Source: Epichloe hybrida (lineage: Eukaryota > Ascomycota > Sordariomycetes > Hypocreales > Clavicipitaceae). From it: a stretch of DNA of 64,000 nt. The notes under the pieces were generated by a model, which saw nothing but the letters and a program-made list of their open reading frames with translations, was not told where the DNA came from and ran no database searches. Each line of letters opens with the position of its first letter. Position 1 is the first letter of the stretch. This document shows positions 34,623-45,806 of this stretch, piece after piece. Position numbers and translations under genes: made by a program. The DNA is taken from NCBI GenBank assembly GCA_019022495.1, contig JAFEKR010000009.1, forward strand, positions 1,240,001 through 1,304,000, in the 5' to 3' direction.

Positions 34623-34856
34623 TATTAGACTAAGCAGCTAGGATTAGAAAATAAAGGTATAGATTAAGTTACCTAACCCTATAAGAGGGCGCGGACTATA
34701 GTTTAAATAACTAAGTACCTATACTATAGGGTGTGTAATCTGCCTATATAAACTGTACTATGCATTTACTAAAGATCCGGAAAAGTAACTAGTCAGGTGG
34801 GTCCTAGTGTCCAAGTTGCCTGCACGCGGTTAAATGCTTGCGGCGGGATTCCAACA
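34623..34856 (-). repeat. Element 1, 5' LTR
   Basis: 234 bp, the same length as its partner. Here the inner part (34623 to about 34740) is mutated, with TATTAGA where the partner has TGTTGGA. The outer part next to host DNA is clean and ends TTCCAACA. Confidence 0.93.
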
Positions 34857-34861
34857 GAAAG

Positions 34862-34911
34862 CACTAACAAAGAAAACTTCTAATCGTCTCACGCCCCACT
34901 TTGTTGGTTAT
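34862..34911. other. 50-bp host island between two retrotransposons
   Basis: The only normal-composition host DNA left between elements 1 and 2, ending in the left GTTAT duplication of element 2 (34907-34911). It shows that the two insertions are independent events in one small intergenic target between RPC11 and the ankyrin gene. Confidence 0.85.
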
Positions 34912-35163
34912 TGTTGCACCCACAAGGGCATAATTGATCCCTGCCGCACGATAGTCTCGCTACTCAACTAGCTAAGACAAGAGTCCACCCCTAGCTAGTT
35001 ATTTTCCATAATCTCTATAACCGCATAGTACGTTTTAGCACTATATTAGCACCCTACCTATAGTAAAGGTACTTAGGTATTTAAGCTATAGTTTACACCC
35101 TCTTATAGGGTTAGATAACTTAATAAAGGTAGTTATATTAAACCCTAGCTTCGCGGTCTAATA
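34912..35163 (+). repeat. Element 2, 5' LTR
   Basis: 252 bp, starting TGTTGCAC. The outer part is clean; the end (GTCTAATA) is mutated relative to GTCCAACA in the right copy. Its terminal third resembles the corresponding end of the element 1 LTR. Confidence 0.93.
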
Positions 35164-35283
35164 TAGTAGTAATTACATAGTGTTTATAATTATTATACCT
35201 TTCTTCTAAATTAGTACTCTTCTCTTTAAATTAACTAATTATTTAATCTTTAAATAAATTAGTATATACCTAGTAAAAGAAAG

Positions 35284-35541
35284 TGTTGATTCCTTCGGAT
35301 CTTCATCGGTTCAATCGTGGCCAAAGACCGGACTAATTGTGGGTCCGGCGCGATGCACGCGATATGATTAGCTGCATCAATTTGCCACCCCCTTTTTGTG
35401 CCCTACATACGGATTTCGCTTACTTTTCTAGTATCTAGACTTTCCCTCTCTTCTCTCTCTTTCCTAGCTAACTAACTAACTATTATTAACTTTAATTTAT
35501 ACGGGATTTATTACTTACATAGGACCTTAGTATAACTAACA
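35284..35541 (+). repeat. Element 3, 5' LTR
   Basis: 258 bp. The outer end is clean (CG-containing); the inner end is mutated (TATAACTAACA against TGCAACTAACA in the right copy). Confidence 0.93.
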
Positions 35542-38500
35542 CTAATTAGTAGTTAACTTTATAACTATAGATAAGCTAGGTATTATAAGAAAAGACATTT
35601 CTACAGACACTACTACTACTACCCCTTGTTATACTATAATGGTTATTGTGGTAAAGAGGCATGACTATATAAGTGTGCTAAAGGAAGAGACTAGAATCCT
35701 AGTTATAGGCTTGTTAGGCTTCTAAGGAATTAATCTATTAACCCTTAGGCTTAGGGATATAACTTTATTATATCTATCTAGGATATTATTATTAATTGTC
35801 AATTTTATTATCCATCACGAGAAAACTAACTAAACAACCGAATCTATCGCCGCAAGGCATTTATTTCAAACCTAACGTTAAATAACCTTAGCTAAGCTAG
35901 CTAATATATCTATAACTTCTCTATAAATATTCCCTTCATCTAACAGACCTTTAATCTATTTGTATAAGCATCTATAGCTTATTTTTTGCCCCCTTTATTA
36001 TTAGTGCTATTTGCCCCGTACTTATTAGCAAGAAAGAGAGACTACCTCCTTCCCTTCTTTTCATGAAAAACAGGAAGGGTAATTCCTGTTAATTCATTAT
36101 TATTTTTCTTATTGCTTTTGCTTACTTTTAGCACTTCTATTACTTTCTTTATCCTTATTAATTTACTCCTATTACTACCTTTTTCCTTTAATAGTTAAAA
36201 ATAGTAGAGGAATCTAGACCTTTTATAAGAGAAAGAACTACTAGTAATAGTAAGGCTCTAATTATCACCCCTAAGAGACCTTAAAGGCATAAATTACCCC
36301 TACGCCTTTAATAGCTTACTTATAAATTCTTATATAACTAGAAAGAATCTATTAAGCTAGATCCAGATACTACTACGTAGCTTAAGCTTAATAACTAAAT
36401 TACAAGATTTATTAACCTTAGTAAGCATTAAGGATAGAGAGATAATAACCTATAGAAATCATTCTAAGAAGACTTTAAAGGCTAGTCTAAAGACACCTTT
36501 AAAAGGGTATCTAAGGATATTATTAGAGAATTACGTAATTCTTTACGAGATTATGGCGTCCTTATTAGGCAAGGCCTAGGATATTTAATCCTAGTATTAC
36601 TTAAAGAAGTACTTTATTAAACCTTAATGCCCCTTTAGTTATAGGAAAGATTATAAGAAAAACTATAATCTTCTAAACCCCTAGAACCTTAATATTAATA
36701 GCCCTAATAACCTACCCTAGAAATTAACCTTCCCTAACCCTAGAGATTACTTAAACCCTTATAAGAACCCCTATAACAATCCCTATTATATTAATAGCTC
36801 TATCTAGATAATAATTATTAAGAATAACTAGTAGACTATTATTCATAATAAATTATGCCTTTATAGTAATTCCCTTCTAAAGATTAGATTACAAAGAAGA
36901 TCTTAGAGCTTACAAAGATATATAAGGATAGCGACCGCTATAGTAAAAAGCTATATAACTTCTTAACACTAAAGATTACAATCTTTAAAAATAAGTGTAA
37001 TAGAATTAACCTTCCTTAAACGTATTATTAGAAAGCTTTCCCTATTATATTAATAGGTAATACTAAGTAATACTACCTTAATTACCTCTTTAGGAATAAC
37101 TATTCCTATAAAGAGATAATTACTTATATTTATTAATGCTTTAAGACAGAAAGTAACTAATAATTCTATTACTATAAATAAAGTAGTATAACACTAAAGA
37201 GTATAATTAAGAAAAACCCTAATAAAAGTAAGCTTAATTACCTTAAGATTATATTATTAACCCTTAAGAAAATTCACAGAGGCCTATACCCTACTAAAAT
37301 AGTAAATACTAAACTCTATAAGCAGGCCTTAAACACTATAGCTAGTGTGCCTAAATATTAGATAGTGAAATACATATACTTTATAAGCTTTGAGAGTCTT
37401 ACTAAAGACCTTCGCAAAGTAATTACTATTATAGAATTAAATAAGAAGTTCTCCTAATACCTTTAGTACTAATAAGGAGACCCTCTAGAGGCTATGTTTA
37501 CTAATTATTAGTATAGATAATAATCCTATAGCGGAGGAAGCTATTACAGGCAAAGCCCTAGGCTAAGCACTAAGCGCTACTTTATATGTAGTAAGAGCAG
37601 CTACTAGTCTTCTAATTACTTTACTAAAGAATATTAAAAGGAGAAAGATTACTAGTAGGCTAGTAAAACATATTATATACCCCCTTTAAAGAAGAGATTC
37701 TAGGTATTTCTTACCTCCTATAAAGGGCAGAATAATAATAAGCCTAATAAAGGCTTAGGTGAGAATTAGGAAGCATATCTTATAGCTTATACGGAAGCCG
37801 AAGATAACGATAATAATGTTAAGGAGCTACTATTAATAGCATATCTAAGTATTATATAATTCTTCTATTTAGGATTATAGACTAACCATAACGCTACTAA
37901 CGTTAATGTCCTTATAACCCTAAATAATTAAGCCTTCTAACATATATTCCTTAGGTAGGAGCTTTATAAGCTATAAGAGTGCGATAAAGGCTCGATTTAC
38001 TATATCTCTAAAGAACGCTATTCTAAAGAGGTCTTTAGAGGGATTATGCCTAACACTAGTGCTATAGGAAAGTTAACTATAGGAGAGGCATAAGTAAAGG
38101 CTCTATTAAGATTAATGCCTTTATTAAAGGTAACCCCCTACGAACCCTAAATTATTATATTTAGCGCTGGATTAGTAGTTATAAGAGGAATTCTTTATAT
38201 GCCTATGGAACTTAGAGAGCTAGAATTCTATATCCTTAACATAGCTACCCCCTTTCTCTTCTTAATTACTAATATAAATAAAATATAAGTTAAGATTAAT
38301 AACCTCGCTAACGTACTTATCTAAGGTAACAAAACCATACCTATTATGTAATAATAAGGCTATCCTTAGTAGTTACTAGAAGTAAGAGAAATAGTTGCCT
38401 TCCACCTTTTAGAAGGAGATATCCGTTAATTATATCATTAACTTAGTTACCCTTCCATATAATAACTCATAAAGATCCTTTACTAAGCTAGCCATAAAGT

Positions 38501-38672
38501 TAAACGCTAGGTAATTAAGGAATTAACTAAAGTCTACTACTATTACTAGATGCATAGAAAGGCCCCTAGTCGATTTAAGTTCACAATCAAAGATAACTAC
38601 GAATTTAACTATAAGATCATCGTTAATTTCGTGCAAATCGATAGCTAACTAGTGCTTCACATCGTTAATTTA
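35542..38672 (+). pseudogene. Element 3 gag-pol remnant, 5' part
   Basis: The Gag/zinc-knuckle region is visible near 37570-37620, where the cysteine and tryptophan codons of the knuckle read as Tyr and stop. The coding sequence is interrupted by element 4 at 38678 and resumes at 45807. Confidence 0.7.
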
Positions 38673-38677
38673 GTAAC

Positions 38678-39508
38678 TATTGAAATGTAGGGAGCTAGTT
38701 ACCAGCTGCCAGCTGGCAACAGCTGTACAAGTGCAAGCTCTACGGTCGGGGACCGATAGGGCCGCAACGTTAAATCAATCAACGTAACGTAACGGAAGGT
38801 TGTGGTAGTTATTAACTAATAGAATTCAATTTAGATTACTTTTATAATATCTTATAAAGCAATAGAATTGATTTTAGATACGTTGTACAGGTAATGCGGC
38901 TGTTATTAGTTAAGAGGACTAGCTATCTAGCTAGTTAAAAAGATCTTCTTCCTCTCATAGACCTACTGACTGTATTAGTGGATCTAGGCCGCTAACGGGG
39001 TCTTACGGGCCACTTTTGATTTTCCGTAAAATTCATTTATATGCAAAAACCAAAAAATCGACTCACTACCATACTAGCTAGCAACCCATATGCACTAACT
39101 TTTAGTCTAAAAAATAACCTTATATAAAGAGAAAGCCTTATCTTTAAGCTTTAATTTGCTATATGTGAAACTTTTGTACAACCTCTAGATAAAGAGAAAA
39201 TCATTGTTAAAGATAGCTATAGGGTAAGTTATATGTAAGGTAACCTACTTACGTCACCCTAGCTTACGTTACCCTAGCTTACCTAATTACTAGTAGCGTA
39301 GTTATAGCCACACTTGTAGCCATAATATAATTAACTAATTAGTTATCCACACGGTCGGTCGTAGCTGTTAACAGCTACGACGCAGTCATTGATAGCTACC
39401 CTCGCGACCGTTAACAGCTGCAGTGTAGCTATTAGACTTGCAAAGCAAGCTAGTAATAAGAAGGTTCTTTAACTAGAAAAGGGCTAAAAATAGGTCTTAT
39501 TTTTAACA
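38678..39508 (-). repeat. Element 4, 3' LTR
   Basis: 831 bp, ending TTTTTAACA in the plus reading. It differs from its partner only at scattered transitions in the stretches compared. CAGCTG palindromes cluster near 38697-38725 and 39360-39430. Confidence 0.94.
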
Positions 39509-40059
39509 CCCCCTCTACAAAAGAATTACATTTAAAGTAATTAGAAGTGTACAAAAAGACTATAGGGAAAAAATCAACAACTTTTGATAATAACAGATAA
39601 AAGGGAAAAACAGGAAAATATAAAAAAGGCCCCCTTTTTGAATTCCTAGCTATTGTTAAATATAGCTCCCTTTTAACGTTGTTTTTTGGTTCCTTGTTAA
39701 AGGGAATTAGTTGTTAGTTTAATAATTATTAAGCCCTAAAAGCTTAATAAAAGCCTAATAAAGAGGTCTAGAAAGAGGTTTCGTAAGACTATCTACAGGC
39801 ATTGACTTCGTATCTAGATATTCAATCTTAGCTAAACCCTCTAAAACCTGTTACCTAATATAGTTAAACTTTAGCAATATATGCTTTGTACGACTATGTA
39901 AAGCAGGGTTATAAGCAGTAGTTATAGCGCCTTAATTATCGCAATATATCTGGATAGGGGGAGAAATAGGGGTTTTTAGCTCCTTAAATAAGCCCTGAAG
40001 CCACTAAAGCTCCCGGAAGGTCTCGCAGATAGCATTAGCTTCAGCTTCTAGTGTTAATA

Positions 40060-43000
40060 GAGCTATTATACTAGCTTTCTTTGATTTCTAGCTAATAGGT
40101 CCGCCAGCTAGCTTGAATAGATAAGTATAGGTTGATTTTGAGGTCTTTTTATCCCCTGTAAAATCACTATCGCAATAACCTATTAGGCTTTTGCTAACTA
40201 ACCCTTTAGGGTCTCCCCTATAGATAATAGCAAGGAATCTAGTCCCTAATAGATACCTTAGCAGATTTTTAGCTGCTTTTAGGTGTTCTATATAAGGGCT
40301 AGCTAGTGCAGTAGATAACCACTGTAGCGTAAAAGCTGTATCAGGCCTTATAAGCAACATTAGGTACATTATAGTCCCTATAATGCACTAATAAAGCTTG
40401 ATTTCACTAGCTATTAAAAGCTTAGTTATCTACGTAGCTAAAACGCCTGGCTGAAGAGGTATGCTAATAGGCTTACTATCTAGCATATTAAATCGTTTTA
40501 AGGCTTCTAATATATACTAAGATTAATAAATTTTTAGTATTCTATTAGGCCTATCTCGTACGATTTGAACCCCTAAGAAGAATTCAGCAGGCCCCCTATC
40601 TTCTATTAGATAGACTTTATGAAGTTCCTTTTTAAGCCTTTAGATATAAGATAAATCCGGTCTAATTAGAAGACAGTTATCAACGTACGTAATGACAAAG
40701 GTTTTGGTTAAAGGATTAAAGAAGATAGCTAGGTTAGATATTAAAGGGTTAAATCCTAGGGATTTAAGCACTAATATTAGCGCTTGTTACCATTCCCTTG
40801 AGCTTTATTTTAGGCTATATAAAGACTTCTGTAATAAAATTACTTAATCTTTAGAAGGTTTCTAGCTAAAACTTCTAGCTAATTTAGCTAGTTTAGGATT
40901 TGCCTTAAGGAATTCAATAAACCCTTCTAGAATAACCATATAAATCTATTATTGTAGCTTACTATTAAGAAAAGCTCCTATAAAATCAATTTATTTGATT
41001 TCCTAGTTATTCCAAGCCACTAGGGCTAGTAAAATCCTCTAGCTAGGGGGAATGCTTATGGCAGCAAAGGTCTCTAGGTAATCTAGGCCTTCGATTTGTA
41101 TAAATCCCTTAGCAACAAGTCAAGCCTTATATTTTAAAGGATTATTTTCTTTATCCTTTTTAAGCTTATAAACAAGCCTATTCTTTAGTACTTTTCGGCC
41201 CTTAGGGATTTAATCTTTCCCTATAAATTTAAAAGTACTAGCCTTTAGAAGCTGTTTGTATTCCTTATACGTGGCTTCTATCCATTTATCCCTTTTAGGG
41301 CTAGATATAGCCTGCTTCCAGGTCTTAGGCTTGGGGCTAATAGGATTCTTTTCCTTTAGCTTCTCCTATACCTTAAAGCAGATTTCTTTTATGAAATCTA
41401 GAGAAGAAGGGGAACTAATATTAACATCCATAGGGTCGATATTAGGGTCGAAATCGATAATTTTGTCAAAATCAAGATCCGAAGTCAAAACCTGATTTCC
41501 TAGTTGAGTTATAGGCTACGCCTGTATGGGATCCGCTGGAATTAAGCCTTTAGGGGGTTCTTTAGGGCCTGTAGGTGGTTTTTCTTGACCTACAGGGATA
41601 CCTATGTTGTCTATAGGGTAATCCTTTGAACCTTGATCTAGATGTTGTTGATCTAAATCATTTTCCCCCTCTAAAGGGTTATCCCCTATAGAAATCCTAG
41701 GTAAGCCTTTAGAAACAAGGCCTATAGGTTCTATAATCTTAATAAAACTAGTCTTTATAACTAGCCTTTTAGAGGGGATGTATACTAGGTAGGTGTTAGA
41801 ACCTAGTGTAGCTAAAAGCCTTCTAGGGATAGTCCTAGCTACTAACTTCTAGGCTTTAGGTTGTTTTTCCAGGGGGATTAGAATCTCACAGTGAGATCCT
41901 ATAGCTCTAATACTACTAATATCAGTTGTATAAGGCTAATTTAGCTCCCTAGATAGCAGCTGTTTAGGGCTTTTATCCTTAGTGGTATTAGTAGTTATAT
42001 TAACTAGGTTAATAACTACAGGTAATACAAAACACCATAAAAATAACAGTAATTTTGCCCACTAGATAGTAGCCCTTAATCGATCTAGAATAGTACGAAT
42101 TAAATGTTCTGCTAATCCATTTTGCTCATGGATATAGGGACTAGAAGTTGTAAATTTGATCCCTTTAGAATTCAACTAAGCTTGACAACTAGAATCGATT
42201 TCCTGGCCCCCATCGAAGTAAAGGTGCCTAGGATATTAACCTAGTTGATTTTTAAGCCCTCTGAAGAAGCCTTTAATAGCCTTATAAATAGTTAGGCCTT
42301 CCTTATTAGGTAATAAGATAACCCACTTATATCTAGTCTTTCGATCAACTAGAAATAAGCAAATTAACTGCTTATTGTACGGCGTGGGGCTGATTTTTAG
42401 CGTATCCCTCTCTATTCAATCTAGAGCTCTTGGGGGGTTAGGGATAGCTAATTTCCTGGGTCTTCTAACTGCCTTAGATTGATCACAAGCAATACATCTA
42501 AAATCCTTATCCTTAATTTTAGAAAAATCAGGGATTCCCTTAGTTATAAGGCTAGTTTTCTTTAGTAAAGGAAGACCTAGGTGCCCTAATTATACATGCC
42601 ATAGGCCAGCTAGTTCTAACAACCGTTGATATTGAAGATCCTTAGGGTCTAAATTAGGATCTAGACTAGGGCCCTCTTTACTAGTCCCCTGCTGGGCCCC
42701 TTAAGAACCACAGGCCTCTTGGAGAGGTATTAGGGACCCTTTTCCTCTACTAGGGCCCTCTAACACCCCTAAATCTATTTCCTTAGATTTATAAGGGACC
42801 TAACCTGGGGCTATAGGCGAAGAAGAAGGGACTAATTCCTCTAAATCATCCCGTACGATTTCTTTAATATCATTATTATTTTTGTCGATTTCGTCTAAAT
42901 CAGAAGCCTAATCCGGCTTTTTAGAGGGAATTTGAACCTCTATAGGGTAACTATAACCCTTAAAAGCGGCGTAGGTAAAAGGTCGGATGTAATAAGAGTT

Positions 43001-44650
43001 ATTACAGGGCCCTTTAGATAACTTTAGCGTAGATTGGTTTTTAACGTGAAAGAAAAAACCATGTTTTTCTATATCTAAGGTTGTAATACAAGACCTATCT
43101 TTAAGATAAAGTAGGTTTTTTATAAGGCAACCACTAGATATATAGTGCGTAAGTCCACTAACTATATTAACATCAAGCTAAGGAAAATATAGCGCATCTT
43201 TAAGCACTAAGGTCCTATATTTATTAGGATTCTTTTGATATAAGACCTCAAAAACAGCACTACCGTGACCCTTAGCGTAAATAGGGCTACCACTAGTTAT
43301 AATAGGGTTGGATTCCCCCTTTTTATAGGGGGTATAATCCCTAAAGACCTCCCTAGAATTAACAATATATATAGTCGAACCTATATCATATAATAGGGCC
43401 TTTTTCATGTCTTTGCTATAATAATTAAAACCATTTAAGGTTTTAATTTCTTGATTTTCATCATCCGATTCACTAGAGCTAGAATCAGAGCTGCTATCAC
43501 TAGAGCTCTTATAACTAGTCTTATGAAGGCTAGGCTTCTTGTATGGTTTAAGAGCACTATTAGAAAGGTTGTAATTTCCTAGTATAAAAGATCCCTCTCT
43601 AGAGGTCTCTTTATTATCCTTTTTATCTGATTTTTGACCTTTTTGCTTCTTTTTCTTCTTCTTATTAGAAGAAGAATTAGAATTAGAAGAGCCCTTATTT
43701 TCTTCAGAGCCTCCTTTCTTCTTCTAATCCTTAGGGGCCTTTTCTTTTTCTTTAGCACCCTTTTCAAGGTTTTTAGCCCTATAATTCAGGGCTTTAGATA
43801 CTGTAAATGACTTATCCCTTTGTTCTGCTAGAAGGTCTGCCATTAAGAATTAAAGATTTAGGGCATCTAGGGGAGCCCCTATAGCCCTATTCGTACGCAT
43901 GCTGAATCGTTGCCTCTCAGCTCACTAAGGGAAGGTTGATTTTAGGGATTAAAGATATTAATTAACCTGATCTATTGGAGCAATCAGGACCCCTGAAATC
44001 AATAATCTAGCTAGTAGATTATTAAAGACTATATTAAAGGACTCTAGAGTCCCCTTAAACTCTTGAAAATTTAGGTTATGAAATTCTGAATATAGGGACC
44101 CCCTCTGGATTTCAACGCTATGTGAATATTGCCTTACAAGTAAATTATAGGCTTCTTCAGGTGATTTTTACCAAGTTATAGCGGCTTAGGGTCCTTCTAT
44201 ATAACTATCCCTTAGTAACATAAGGATAATAGCTTGATCTGGATCCCCTAGCGCCCTAGAACTCTCCGGATTATCTAGAAAATTAGGCATGCCTAAAGCT
44301 CTAAATTGGATAGTTAGGGCTTGTTTCCATTGTTCGAAATTTTCGGCTCCTTTAAGCCTAGTAGTCTCTGGAAAACTATAAACCCTTTTATTGAATTCCT
44401 TAATAATTAAATTATTAAAGGTTGCTTGTACAGAGCTAGATTCAGCTTGATTTTCTTGAATAGGCTGCTGATCTTGCTGCTAACTAGCGGGCTTATCAGA
44501 TTTCAAACCCTCTATATAACTATTTATAGTTATAGATAGGCTTTCTAGCTTCTCTAATAACTGGTCTATAGTTGCTTGTTGCTTAATAGCCTGCTCTTTT
44601 AGCTAGTTATTTAGAACCTCTTGCGCACTAGGGTTAGGGATAACAGGTCC
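40060..44650 (-). pseudogene. Element 4 gag-pol remnant (Ty1/copia order)
   Basis: Minus-strand order: Gag-like (about 44640-43800, with a Lys/Ser-rich tail near 43770-43580), protease (43408-43178), GAG-pre-integrase zinc motif (about 42610-42420: LWHV.LGHLG then CIACDQSK), integrase (about 42430-41900, including FDGGQEID and EQNGLAEHL), then reverse transcriptase (about 41500-40400) and RNase H (40369-40088: MYLMLLIRPDTAF, YCDSDFTGDKKTSKST). Integrase before reverse transcriptase defines Ty1/copia. The protease box reads DIGS where the family has DTG/DSG, and single TAG/TAA stops interrupt the frame. Confidence 0.85.
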
Positions 44651-44677
44651 CTTTCCCTTTCCTTTGGTATTTATTTT

Positions 44678-44917
44678 CCTTTTTATAGAAGGGAAAAGCT
44701 TCTATATCGCGGGTCCTTCCTTTTTTATAGAAGGGAAGTCTTCTGTATTTGAAATTTATTCCTTTTTATAGAAGGGAAAAAGCTTCTATCTCGCGGATCC
44801 TTCCTTTTTTATAGAAGGGAAGTCTTCTATAGCCACAATTGATTCCTTTTTATAGAAGGGAAAAGCTTCTTTCTCGCAGGTCCTTCCTTTTTTATAGAAG
44901 GGAAGTCTTCTATATTT
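44678..44917. repeat. Tandem repeat in the element 4 leader, about 83 bp x3
   Basis: Three units start at 44678, 44761 and 44845, each with two copies of TATAGAAGGGAA in a T-rich context. The array lies between the 5' LTR/primer site and the Gag remnant on the minus strand. Confidence 0.85.
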
Positions 44918-44953
44918 GCACACAAAATGACCTAAAAGGAATCTATAGTGATA

Positions 44954-44970
44954 GAGCCGGGCTCATAACC
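44954..44970 (-). other. Element 4 primer-binding site, half-tRNA type
   Basis: The plus strand reads GGGCTCATAACC at 44959-44970, directly against the LTR. This equals the anticodon arm (anticodon CAU) of initiator tRNA-Met. The minus-strand element would thus be primed by a tRNA fragment ending in the anticodon loop, as in Drosophila copia, not by the tRNA 3' CCA end. Confidence 0.7.
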
Positions 44971-45801
44971 TATTGAAATGTAGGGAGCTAGTTACTAGCT
45001 GCCAGCTGGCAACAGCTGTACAAGTGCAAGCTCTACGGTCGGGGACCGATAGGGCCGCAACGTTAAATCAATTAACGCAACGCAACGGAAGGTTATGGTA
45101 GTTATTAACTAATAGAATTCAATTTAGATCACTTTTATAATATCTTATAAAGCAATAGAATTGATTTTAGATACGTTGTATAGGCAATGCGGCTATTGTT
45201 AGTTAAGAGGACTAGCTATCTAGCTAGTTAGAAAGATCTTCTTCCTCTCATAGACCTACTAACCGTATCAGTGAATCCGGGCCGCTAACGAGGTCTTATA
45301 GGCCACTTTTGATTTTCCGCAAAATTCATTTGTATACAAAAACCAAAAAATCGACTCACCACCATACTAGCTAGCAACCCATATGCACTAACTTTTAGTC
45401 TAAAAAATAACCTTACATAAAGAGAAAGCCCTATCTTTAAGCTTTAATTTGCTATATATGAAACTTTTGTACAACCTCTAGATAAAGAGAAAATCATTGT
45501 TAAAGATAGCTATAGGGTAAGTTATATATAGGGTAACCTGCTTATGTCACCCTAGCTTACGTTACCCTAGCTTACCTAATTACTAGTAGCGTGGTTATAG
45601 CCACACTTGCAGCCATAACATAATTAACTAATTAGTCATCCACACGGTCAGTCGCAGCTGTTAACAGCTACGACGCAGTCATTGATAGCTGCCCTCGCGA
45701 CCGTTGACAGCTGCAGTGCAGCTGTCAGACTTGCAAAGCAAGCTAGTAATAAGAAGGTTCTTTAACTAGAAAAGGGCTAAAAATAGGTCTTATTTTTAAC
45801 A
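44971..45801 (-). repeat. Element 4, 5' LTR
   Basis: 831 bp, exactly the length of its partner. CAGCTG palindromes cluster near 44990-45020 and 45650-45725. Confidence 0.94.
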
Positions 45802-45806
45802 GTAAC

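Larger units (their letters stand above)
30068..34856 (-). mobile_element. Element 1: copia-type LTR retrotransposon, RIP-mutated
   Basis: 4789 bp bounded by two 234-bp LTRs (TGTT...AACA) and the perfect target duplication GAAAG at 30063-30067 and 34857-34861. It lies on the minus strand: a polypurine tract (AGGGGGATG on that strand) abuts the LTR at 30301, and the primer-site side abuts 34623. The internal 4.3 kb is extremely AT-rich with stops in all frames, but reading through them shows Gag-like and reverse-transcriptase sequence. Its LTR end, polypurine tract and primer-site region match element 2, so the two are related. It is shorter than the reconstructed element 2 (about 5.5 kb), implying a deletion. 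Confidence 0.93.
38678..45801 (-). mobile_element. Element 4: youngest copia-type retrotransposon, 831-bp LTRs
   Basis: 7124 bp between two 831-bp LTRs (38678-39508, 44971-45801) with duplication GTAAC (38673-38677, 45802-45806) taken from element 3. Minus orientation: the polypurine tract AGAGGGGG abuts the LTR at 39508, and the primer site abuts 44971. It belongs to a different family from the others. It keeps the longest open frames in the block (for example 40088-40369 and 43178-43408) and the highest GC of the five, so it has had the fewest RIP hits. That fits its place as the innermost, last insertion. Confidence 0.94.

Noticed and set aside
44954..44970. A tRNA-Met gene fragment
   Set aside because: Only the anticodon arm is present and it touches the LTR exactly, so it is the primer-binding site.
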